DNA from: Lachnospiraceae bacterium UBA4711
Lineage (GTDB): Bacteria > Bacillota > Clostridia > Lachnospirales > Lachnospiraceae
Reading direction: 5' to 3'
DNA: 30,843 nt
NCBI GenBank assembly: GCA_002404515.1
Contig: DHJV01000113.1
Coordinates: forward strand, 14,176-45,018
Position 1 is the stretch's first letter. Each line of letters starts with the position of its first letter. Made by a program: the position numbers and the translations under genes. The notes beneath the pieces are model-generated. The model searched no databases, was not told the DNA's origin, and worked only from the letters and a program-made list of their open reading frames with translations. Below are positions 25,901 to 30,843 of the stretch, piece by piece.

Positions 25901-27043
25901 GGAAATGTATATGATACTGTAACTTTGAGCGATGCAAATAATTGGACTTATACATGGACAGAGATTCCAAAGTACAGTAACGCAGCAACAAAAACAGAAT
26001 ATGTATATACGGTAGAAGAAATCAACGTGCAAACCGGATATATAGTGAGCTATGTGAAGAAGGATGCTTCCGGAGCCACGGTAACAGCCGATGATCCTGG
26101 TGAAAATGGCGTATTTGAGGTTACAAATTCATACACAACGCAAAAAGGTGATATCTCGGTTGAAAAGAAGTGGGTTGGCGACAACTTGACAGCAGATGAC
26201 CATAGTGCAATTACAGTAACACTTTATAAGAATGGTGTTGCAACGACAAAGACTTTGAAGCTGGATAAAACAAATAACTGGCAGGGTTCATTTACCGATC
26301 TTGATAAGTTTGAAAATGGTGTTTTAATATCCTACAGCGTGAAAGAGACAGATGTTGCAAATTATGTAGCGTCTTATGCACCGGCAAGTGGAAGTATTGG
26401 AGATACGATTGTTGTGACAAATACATATGCTCCGGCAAAGCTTGTACTGACAAAGACGGTAGCAGGTGGTGTATCAAAGACAGATGCTGAGAAGACAATC
26501 CGTTTTGAGGTTGTTGAGGATGCAACCGGTACAAAGACAACATATAGTCTTGCAGATTTTACCTATGATACAGCTGGTAAGACATGGACGAAGGAAATCA
26601 GTTGCAATGCAGGCAGCTATACAGTGAATGAGATTGCTTCAGATGTAGATGGATATACACTGAGTAAGATCACATATGTAGTAGATGCGCAGAACGAAGT
26701 GGAAGGTAAAACGGCTTCTGTTGTAATCGGAGATCATGCGACAGCAAATGTTACATATACAAATACGTATGACAAGATAACGACGGAGACAACAGAAACG
26801 ACCGAGACGACGGAAACAACCGAAACGACGGATACAACCACAGAGATTACGACGACGGAGACAAGTACTACGAGTACGACAACCACGACAACCACGACAA
26901 CAACTACGACAACGACATCTTCCAACACGGTGAAGAAGACAGGAGATGCAGCGCCAATTGCGCCAATCACTGTAGTAATGCTCGTCGCGGCCGTTGGAAT
27001 TATCATTCTGGGTATTTCCAAAAAGAAACGAAGCGATAAGTAA
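19997..27043 (+). CDS. Giant multi-domain Cna_B/pilin-linkage surface adhesin with wall-sorting signal
   Basis: 2348 residues from the ATG at 19997, which has GGAGG 9 nt upstream; an in-frame ATG at 19961 lacks this. Residues 1-38 are a signal peptide (KKKVIAFLLSMLMLISLF). Residues ~75-250 resemble an MSCRAMM-type SDR Ig domain, followed by about five further Ig-like domains to ~1017. A SpaA-like prealbumin domain (1018-1125), two FctA-type pilin isopeptide domains (~1147-1288, 1397-1535) and seven Cna_B domains (~1293-1391, 1540-2145) follow, then a last domain and a Thr/Glu stalk. Each Cna_B keeps a Lys (as in TKVW), a Glu (YTVEE) and a terminal Asn (TNTY), so intradomain isopeptide bonds are likely. 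The end, VKKTGD, a hydrophobic segment and KKKRSDK, is a sortase signal with Lys in place of the usual Pro. No sortase gene is nearby. The ligand is unknown. Confidence 0.92.
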   Translation: MNKQKNKKKVIAFLLSMLMLISLFQNISYTPIAEGGETESVATGSDANFETGQQSLETQENPNGVSLEEENLNEVSQNVADDSVDLTLWDNAYTDTSDGITMSFTASVKHNGQETDLDQVTKVYEGDEFNLKYKWELDNSRIPRTGESIYIKVNFNDLNNLELISGKQDILLEGKRVGYIYISDGYAYICLDNVAFLQENTRKGDGTIYGKVKLTETDKKSGDKITIGTAQKKVSGVTYDDGSATSTMTVQKTTDGKATYDQGTKTWKQSYKLTLKTTGPVSEVSLTDSLGANLTNISNIKIASSNDSNVTANTTYGSFDDLANALNKLGSSDGSTTTVEVTYDVQTDEGIFDSDNANSASYTNTVDYTYKNNKKETKSGTTSATYDVTRPEVKKTGSLDEASKVVKWTITIDLKDYAGEYDSLDALLGANGSILDIPNVGSELCDSNGNPLGQANKKLSAGDFAGNNGVYTATIYTKVTDDYMNSATKLDVKNDVTLTTDKGYKYTGTGTVQTPGKEWSIEKHAVKMQDGYIYWTVSVKDIPENLTNVYIKDNMQKYWNNPGSMSGIYNTKITFTRKDNSSFDVDATDSNDANIDNEYVTYTPDTAGNNQGYDYKFAFKDSLFTGSNPVKEITLEYKTKILDTDLNQVQRNYKNEADIYYSANGKEEKKSDEDVYTNPLPPLNKTVTAQVDETGKISYMLDVSLNSMALSGGESVTIADTLPTDMKLSSSTITAYFYVRDVAHNTAGKLSDRPYFAGGATIPNIDLQTSETNGIASFTIPVTADYINLMNAIDNYSAGTETHVRIEYTTEVTSLEDFAKKGSETFTNSAQLKIGSANVGTPVSTTTTLTAPALVSKDGVFYGTYDNTTGADNSKYNTAEYTIEVNKGAYDLVSGDGKLIAYDKLGTAFSYNMQSIKVYEVNGSTETLLTSGTDYTVSYDGSSNSLKFELPDSKYLKITYTTKCNLKFMEGNSSITLTDEQSSNTFTLNGYQPDQGGTKTFQGQVFTKGQHEAESNYGSIELYKYWTDAAGTTHALKDSTFRLYEATYDSATGTMTRGKMVKDTDVLKVTDDVAGKLTIDRLNYDQIYELVEVSAAEGFDVRADSFYFVLQKSSSITIPNGYEGKTFTNGTGYNLPYKNEKSTYYTGSYDFSATKQLDGTTDYATGNTYTFKNFAVEEVSSDAANATKVKDITTGTTAGSTTGAITFAGKASYSSATAGDVGKHYYKVYETSSGYTDVTTDANYYILTVDVKQDDATNPTKLVATCSKITKYNSAGTGTTASKVVFNNTTVTTTIQGTKSWVGDTTADRPASIQVRLYKLKQGGNENDDADWEQVGAVRTVDAAGAWKYSFGTLPKYYPGTATEIPYKVVETAVAGYTTSYPAGTYNIVNTMIQTSGSITFTALKKLDNATNYSADYTFAGFAVDELNADLSTKKAEAATGTTRGSTNGTVTFTPLTYDSAVTGDVGEHIYKIYEKESGYTGVTKDDTYYVVKVNVTKNTVNNKLDAAVTSVQKYVNGAANGSAGTSLGAVIFENTTEKTSVSGTKTWVDTGYEAYRPSSIELNLYRLKRGTIADWELVKTQSLSTTETSFTFDNLDKYYAGTNEEIQYKVEETPVSGYTTTYAANGYDITNTLQTTKVTIRKDWDDNNNADQARPTSLTVSLMENGVKASKADIVLNAANNWTASWDSLPVYKNGVEIQYTVVENTASMPAGYSQKSSVIQKQSDGTYQAVITNQYSMDKVSHTVTKVWKDDSNRDGLRTPITVRLMADGVAVTGPDATQELNETNHWTYTWNDLNKLDARGNNIEYTVEEVGTVTGYTTAAVSAGSATTITNTHTVRTRDITVNKVWDDNNIASRPTSVDVQLYANGSAAGAAVTLNAVNNWTHTWNDLPYNETGQEIVYTVKEVAVPQGYGVSYSPMTVDPTGNGSITVTNSYPSTTRTVTKVWDDQNNNDRKRPGSVQVQLKYDGNVYDTVTLSDANNWTYTWTEIPKYSNAATKTEYVYTVEEINVQTGYIVSYVKKDASGATVTADDPGENGVFEVTNSYTTQKGDISVEKKWVGDNLTADDHSAITVTLYKNGVATTKTLKLDKTNNWQGSFTDLDKFENGVLISYSVKETDVANYVASYAPASGSIGDTIVVTNTYAPAKLVLTKTVAGGVSKTDAEKTIRFEVVEDATGTKTTYSLADFTYDTAGKTWTKEISCNAGSYTVNEIASDVDGYTLSKITYVVDAQNEVEGKTASVVIGDHATANVTYTNTYDKITTETTETTETTETTETTDTTTEITTTETSTTSTTTTTTTTTTTTTTSSNTVKKTGDAAPIAPITVVMLVAAVGIIILGISKKKRSDK
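26780..26917 (+). repeat. Thr/Glu then poly-Thr coding repeat (adhesin stalk)
   Basis: About 46 codons of almost only Thr and Glu: TTE units first, then a run of 14 Thr. ACN codons are mixed (ACG, ACA, ACC, ACT), so the repeat is imperfect in DNA. It links the domain array to the sorting signal and probably spans the wall; O-glycosylation is possible. The complementary strand shows a meaningless poly-Val frame. Confidence 0.85.
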
Positions 27044-27055
27044 ATAAGATTTACG

Positions 27056-27085
27056 AAGAAGGGCTTTTTATAAGCCCTTCTTTTA
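27056..27085 (+). terminator. Intrinsic terminator after the adhesin gene
   Basis: AAGAAGGGCTT (27056-27066) pairs perfectly with AAGCCCTTCTT (27072-27082) around a 5-nt loop, with only four T at the end. The MATE gene starts 25 nt later, so either read-through occurs or its promoter lies inside the adhesin gene. Confidence 0.8.
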
Positions 27086-27109
27086 AGTCAATAGAAGGAT
27101 TTAGAATCG

Positions 27110-28450
27110 ATGAAGCAAACATATTATAAAACAGCCTTGCGCTCTTTGATCAGTTTGTCAATCCCGACAATCTTGGAGGAAGTTTTGTCGACGTTACTTC
27201 AATATGTCGATACCGCGATGGTCGGACATCTGGGCGAGAAAGCGACGGCAGCGGTCAGTACAACGACAACGATTGGCTGGCTGATCCATTCGATTCCAAG
27301 CGCGATAGCGGTTGCTGTGCTGGCAATCGCATCGAAAGCAAATGGAGCCGGCGATGAAGCAAAATTGAAGAAGCTGGCTGGACAATCAATACTATATGCA
27401 TTTACGATCGGAGCGTTATTGGAAGTGATCGCACTTGTGCTGTCCCCATATATCCCGGTGTGGATGGGCGTTGAACCAGATATTGTAAGACCGGCAAGTG
27501 TGTATTTTACGATCACAAGCATTTCCCTTGTGTTCCGTGCGTCCTCCCGCGTCTTCTCTGCGATGATACGATCCATCAAGGATACGAAATCACCGATGTT
27601 TATCAGCGTGGGTGAAAATGTGTTAAATATCTTGTTGAATACGGTATTTATATACGGACTGGATCTCGGCGTGGCAGGTGCGGCGATTGCGTCCTGCATC
27701 AGTTTTGGAATCGGAGGTATTGCGATGTTCTTATTGATGCTCAGCAAGACGAAGCTTCGACCAACGCGAGAGGACAGGAAGCTCGACCGGGAGATTCTAT
27801 CAGAGACATTTACGATTGGACTTCCGGCACTTGGCACAACTTTCGTCAGTTGTTTTGGATACATTGCGTTTGCGCGGATGGTATCCGGCATGGGAACGAC
27901 GATATTTGCGGCACATTCGATCGCGATTACGGCAGAGCAGATCGTCTATATTCCAGGATATGGACTGCGGGTAGCAACCAGTACGTTGGTTGGAAATGCG
28001 CTCGGAGAAAAGAATGTCCGGAAATTAAAAGCTACGGAGCGGGTATCGATCCTGATTACGCTATTGATTATGGTTGTAAATGGAATCGGACTCTATCTAT
28101 TTGCATACCCGTTTATGCGGCTGTTTACGAACTCGGTCAATGCGGCGCGGATCGGAAGCGAGATGCTGCGGCTGGTATCATTTTCGGAGCCATTCTTCGG
28201 ACTGATGATAGTCTTAGAGGGTATTTCCTATGGTATGGGTCGGACGAAGCATGTGTTTGCGTGTGAGGCGGTCAGTATGTGGGGCATCCGGATACTTGGT
28301 ACGTTCTTATGTGTAAATGTGTTTGGACTCGGACTAAAGGCAGTCTGGCTTTGTATGATTGCGGATAATATATGTAAGGCAATCTTGCTGTATATATTCC
28401 GTCCGAAACATATCGTAGAAAATGTGAATGATAAAGGAGAGTTACAGTGA
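27110..28450 (+). CDS. MATE family efflux transporter
   Basis: 446 residues with about twelve membrane segments in two related halves, as in MATE Na+ or H+ drug antiporters. The N-terminal block LSIPTILEEVLSTLLQYVDT and AMVGHLGEKATAAV is the standard MATE opening; the second half begins near ILSETFTIGLPALGTTFV. The substrate is not predictable. AGAAGGA lies 10 nt before the ATG. Only 24 nt separate the gene from the adhesin terminator. Its stop overlaps the dus start as GTGA, so the two are translationally coupled. Confidence 0.95.
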   Translation: MKQTYYKTALRSLISLSIPTILEEVLSTLLQYVDTAMVGHLGEKATAAVSTTTTIGWLIHSIPSAIAVAVLAIASKANGAGDEAKLKKLAGQSILYAFTIGALLEVIALVLSPYIPVWMGVEPDIVRPASVYFTITSISLVFRASSRVFSAMIRSIKDTKSPMFISVGENVLNILLNTVFIYGLDLGVAGAAIASCISFGIGGIAMFLLMLSKTKLRPTREDRKLDREILSETFTIGLPALGTTFVSCFGYIAFARMVSGMGTTIFAAHSIAITAEQIVYIPGYGLRVATSTLVGNALGEKNVRKLKATERVSILITLLIMVVNGIGLYLFAYPFMRLFTNSVNAARIGSEMLRLVSFSEPFFGLMIVLEGISYGMGRTKHVFACEAVSMWGIRILGTFLCVNVFGLGLKAVWLCMIADNICKAILLYIFRPKHIVENVNDKGELQ

Positions 28451-29415
28451 ATCATATAGAATCCAATCCGATACAATTTTATCTGGCACCGATGGAATCT
28501 GTGACAGGATATGTATATCGAACTGTGTATCAGGAGATGTTTGGCGATATGGATAAGTATGTAACGCCGTTTATCGCACCATCAAAGAAGAAAATATTGA
28601 AGACGCGGGAGCGGAAGGATGTGGCACCGGAGCATAATCAGGGAATGTATGTCGTGCCACAGATTCTGACGAACGATGCGGAACAATTTCTTGTGACATG
28701 CAACACCTTGTCGGAGCTTGGCTATCATGAAGTGAATCTGAATCTGGGCTGCCCGATGGCAACGGTTGTATCGAAGAAAAAAGGAAGCGGATTCTTAGAG
28801 GAACCGGAGCGGTTAGACCGGTTCTTCGATGCGGTGTTCGAGGGGATGGCAAAATTGCCGGAGGAAGATAGATGCAAAGTCTCTGTGAAGACGCGGATCG
28901 GAGTGCAATTCCCAGAGGAATTTGAGGATATCCTGCAGATCTATAACAGGTATCCAATCTCTGAAGTAATCATCCATCCACGGCTGCAGAAGGATTTCTA
29001 TAACAATCATCCAAATCTTTCGGTATTTGCGGAAACATTGCAACAATGTGTGCATCCAATCTGTTATAACGGAGATATCTTTACTGTGGAAGATTATCAA
29101 GCGTTCCGGGAGAAGTTTCCGCAGGTAGACCGTATCATGCTTGGAAGAGGAGTTATCGCGAATCTGGGACTGGTACGGGAGATTCGAACAGGACAGCAGG
29201 TAACAATGGCAGAGTTAAAGGAATATCATGATCGGTTGTATGCTGGATATCGGGAAGAGATGGACTGCGAGCGGGATGCGCTCTTCAAGATGAAGGAAGT
29301 GTGGTTCTATCTGGGTAAGATGTTCCCGGAAGCAGAGCGGGAGCTGAAGAAGGTAAAGAAAGCGGATCGACCGGAGGAGTACCTGGCTGCGGTGAGAGGG
29401 GTATTTCGAGGATAG
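28447..29415 (+). CDS. dus: tRNA-dihydrouridine synthase
   Basis: 322 residues, typical Dus length, started at GTG 28447 overlapping the MATE stop by 4 nt, with GGAGAG about 9 nt upstream. It reduces uridine to dihydrouridine in tRNA D-loops using FMN and NADPH. FMN-binding YLAPMESVTGYVYR opens the protein; the catalytic Cys is C102 in LNLGCPMATV; KTRIG and the phosphate-binding RIMLGRGVIANLGLVREI follow. The usual HgRtr segment reads IHPRLQKDFY, as in some Firmicute Dus proteins. Which D-loop positions it modifies cannot be told. GC is close to 50% in parts of this gene, in contrast with the AT-rich stretch that begins right after it. Confidence 0.94.
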   Translation: MNHIESNPIQFYLAPMESVTGYVYRTVYQEMFGDMDKYVTPFIAPSKKKILKTRERKDVAPEHNQGMYVVPQILTNDAEQFLVTCNTLSELGYHEVNLNLGCPMATVVSKKKGSGFLEEPERLDRFFDAVFEGMAKLPEEDRCKVSVKTRIGVQFPEEFEDILQIYNRYPISEVIIHPRLQKDFYNNHPNLSVFAETLQQCVHPICYNGDIFTVEDYQAFREKFPQVDRIMLGRGVIANLGLVREIRTGQQVTMAELKEYHDRLYAGYREEMDCERDALFKMKEVWFYLGKMFPEAERELKKVKKADRPEEYLAAVRGVFRG

Positions 29416-29444
29416 AAAAATCCAGTAAGTATGTCTGAAATATA

Positions 29445-29473
29445 TTGATAAATTACAATGTAGATGTTACGAT
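29445..29473 (+). promoter_or_regulatory. Sigma-A-type promoter of the DUF4160-DUF2442 pair
   Basis: -35 TTGATA (5 of 6), a 17-nt spacer, -10 TACGAT (4 of 6), 32 nt before the DUF4160 start. The AT-rich background makes chance matches easier. Confidence 0.5.
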
Positions 29474-29505
29474 ATATTTGAGATAAATATTAAAGGGGGA
29501 ATTAT

Positions 29506-29769
29506 ATGCCAGAGTTAAGTAGATTTGGAGGAATGGTTATTTATATGTTGTTTATGGATACAAAACAACATAATAAACCCCATGTTCATGTATACTATGG
29601 AGAGTATGAGGCAGCAATAGGAATAGATGGTGAATTGTTGGCAGGCTCATTGCCATATAAACAATTAAAAATGGTAACAGGTTGGCTTGCATTTCACGAA
29701 GAAGAGGCATATGCCGCATGGAATTTGGCGGTACGCGGTGAACATTTTAATAAAATTAAACCTATGTAA
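29506..29769 (+). CDS. DUF4160 family protein
   Basis: 87 residues, full family length. The core KQHNKPHVHVYYGEYEAAIG is the DUF4160 hallmark, with the conserved His pair in PHVHV. The C-terminal helix has FHEEEAYAAWNLAVRGE. Function is unknown. The family is often found beside DUF2442, as here (11-nt gap), and such pairs have been suggested as toxin-antitoxin-like; nothing in this sequence proves that. GGGGG lies 8 nt before the ATG and a plausible promoter upstream. The region is AT-richer than the genes to its left. Confidence 0.9.
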   Translation: MPELSRFGGMVIYMLFMDTKQHNKPHVHVYYGEYEAAIGIDGELLAGSLPYKQLKMVTGWLAFHEEEAYAAWNLAVRGEHFNKIKPM

Positions 29770-29780
29770 GGAGGTGCTTC

Positions 29781-30083
29781 ATGATGTATGTTGTAGATGG
29801 AGTTTGCTATGCAGCAAGTGAAGCAAAAGAAATAAAAGTAAAAGATGCAACATTGCTTCGCGGAGGAATGATTCTTGTCACATTTTCAAATGGTGAAAAA
29901 AGATTGTTTGATACGACATTGTTGACAGGAAGTGCATTTGAACCATTAAAAGATGAGGAAGTATTGAAAAATATGAGCGTTTTTCATGGCGTTATTACAT
30001 GGATGGATGGTGAAATAGATATAGCACCAGAAACTGTCTATCAGGAAAGCTATCCGTATGATTCTTTGAAAAGCGCAATGTGA
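29781..30083 (+). CDS. DUF2442 family protein
   Basis: 100 residues. The layout fits DUF2442: an N-terminal beta pair (AKEIKVKDATLLRGGMILVTF), SNGEKRLFDTTLL, and the end ITWMDGEIDIAPETVYQESY. An excellent AAGGAGGTG precedes two in-frame ATGs (29781 and 29784); either could be used. It follows DUF4160 by 11 nt, so the two form one unit closed by a terminator at 30094. The role is unknown; a possible antitoxin or regulator role is inference from pairing only. Confidence 0.88.
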   Translation: MMYVVDGVCYAASEAKEIKVKDATLLRGGMILVTFSNGEKRLFDTTLLTGSAFEPLKDEEVLKNMSVFHGVITWMDGEIDIAPETVYQESYPYDSLKSAM

Positions 30084-30093
30084 ATGGCAATAT

Positions 30094-30123
30094 AAAAACA
30101 GCAGTCGATTGATTGCTGTTTTT
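30094..30123 (+). terminator. Intrinsic terminator after DUF2442
   Basis: AAAAACAGCA (30094-30103) pairs perfectly with TGCTGTTTTT (30114-30123), a 10-nt loop with a possible short inner stem, and the T run is part of the 3' arm. The A-rich 5' arm would also let it work on the other strand. Confidence 0.8.
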
Positions 30124-30147
30124 ATATATGATCAGGTGAGGAATCTT

Positions 30148-30843
30148 ATGAGAAAACGATTATATGAAATAGTAGAACAATCAAGTGAAAATGATAAGGC
30201 TAGTAAAGTATATGATATATTTATGATGGTGGTTATTTTTATCAGTCTGGTGCCATTGGCATTTAAGAAAGATTATAATGCTCTTCTGATAATAGATAAG
30301 GTGGCAGCAGGTATTTTTATTGTAGACTATATAATACGATGGTTCACAGCAGATATGAAGATGAAAAAAGGAAAGCTGTCATTTGTTTTATATCCTTTTT
30401 CTATGATGGCAATTATTGATTTAATATCCATATTACCATCAATAACAGTATTGAATGCGGGATTTAAGACTTTGAGGCTGTGTAGAATGATTAGAACATT
30501 TAGAGTTTTTAGGATTGCTAAAACTGTGCGCTACTCGAAAAATATACAGATAATTTCGAATGTTTTGAAGAAATCGAAGGACTCATTGATTACTGTAGGA
30601 TCGTTAGCTGTTTGTTATATTATGATAGCAGCACTTGTTATATTTAATGTTGAACCAGACTCGTTTGAGACATTGTTTGATGCAATATATTGGGCTACGG
30701 TTTCCTTAACAACGGTTGGCTATGGAGATATATATCCAGTTACTAATGCAGGAAGAATTATTACAATGTTATCTTCGTTTGTCGGAATAGCGATTGTTGC
30801 ATTACCAGCAGGTATTATTACGGCGGGTTATATGAGTGAGATA
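30148..30843 (+). CDS. Voltage-gated-type potassium channel, 3' truncated by the window
   Basis: 232 codons are visible and the frame is open at the edge. There are six membrane segments: S1 from about residue 23, S4 as RLCRMIRTFRVFRIAK with Arg or Lys every third position, and a pore loop with selectivity filter TVGYGD (residues 189-194). This is a Kv/ion-transport family channel of the plasma membrane. GGTGAGG lies 7 nt before the ATG at 30148. It starts 24 nt after the DUF2442 terminator, with no clear promoter of its own. It is strongly AT-rich (one 60-base line, 30541-30600, has 18 G or C). Only the C-terminal end is missing. Confidence 0.94.
   Translation, partial: MRKRLYEIVEQSSENDKASKVYDIFMMVVIFISLVPLAFKKDYNALLIIDKVAAGIFIVDYIIRWFTADMKMKKGKLSFVLYPFSMMAIIDLISILPSITVLNAGFKTLRLCRMIRTFRVFRIAKTVRYSKNIQIISNVLKKSKDSLITVGSLAVCYIMIAALVIFNVEPDSFETLFDAIYWATVSLTTVGYGDIYPVTNAGRIITMLSSFVGIAIVALPAGIITAGYMSEI

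Noticed and set aside
26780..26917. Possible CRISPR or tandem DNA repeat array
   Set aside because: The repetition is at the codon level for Thr and Glu within one open frame; there are no regular repeats of 24-40 nt with unique spacers.
26734..27021. Valine-rich 95-codon minus-strand frame
   Set aside because: It is the complement of the Thr/Glu repeat of the adhesin (ACN read backwards as GTN).

Overview
The window looks like a chromosomal segment of a spore-forming, low-to-mid GC Firmicute, most likely a gut-type Lachnospiraceae (Clostridia). The evidence is a complete spoVA spore operon, a class 1B (PyrK/PyrD) dihydroorotate dehydrogenase, Pdp/DeoB nucleoside salvage, a DUF6142-like membrane protein and a large Cna_B surface protein. 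The genus cannot be fixed from the sequence alone. No tRNA, rRNA, CRISPR array, transposase or phage gene was seen.

Layout. (1) 2-1258: 3' part of a class A penicillin-binding protein with an InlB-like extracellular module and a Pro/Thr/Gln tail. It converges, through a shared hairpin terminator, on the leftward spoVAA-AB-AC-AD-AE operon (4344-1340), which has a sigma-G-like promoter. (2) 4518-10016: an AroQ-type chorismate mutase, then a pyrimidine cluster pyrC, pyrF, pyrK, pyrD and a small membrane protein. The pyr intergenic spaces are unusually long and structured. Two diverged copies of one ~205-213 nt RNA-like element lie just upstream of pyrC (5097-5301) and pyrK (7784-7996), and a different pair of hairpins lies between pyrC and pyrF. 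(3) 10043-16282: a long M29-type aminopeptidase, a formate/nitrite-family channel, and the nucleoside and purine genes deoB, pdp and purE. (4) 16406-19701: pspA and pcrA (4 nt apart), then a small one-TM acidic-tailed protein and a strong terminator. (5) 19809-27043: a promoter, a hairpin-rich leader and a 2348-residue surface adhesin with about fifteen repeated domains and a KKTG-type wall-sorting signal. (6) 27110-29415: a MATE exporter overlapping a tRNA-dihydrouridine synthase. (7) 29445-30843: a visibly AT-richer patch with a DUF4160/DUF2442 pair and the 5' part of a voltage-gated-type potassium channel.

How the genes work together. PyrC, PyrK/PyrD and PyrF carry out three of the last four steps of UMP synthesis; pyrE, pyrB, carAB and pyrR are not in the window. 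DeoB and Pdp return nucleoside sugars to central metabolism, and PurE belongs to purine synthesis, so the middle of the window is weighted to nucleotide metabolism. The SpoVA proteins form the dipicolinic acid channel of the developing spore.

The most interesting signal is the duplicated structured element in the pyr cluster. Its helices are kept by paired substitutions, its junction sequences are nearly invariant, and both copies are in the sense orientation directly before pyr ribosome-binding sites. I do not recognise it as a described RNA family, and no database search was possible.
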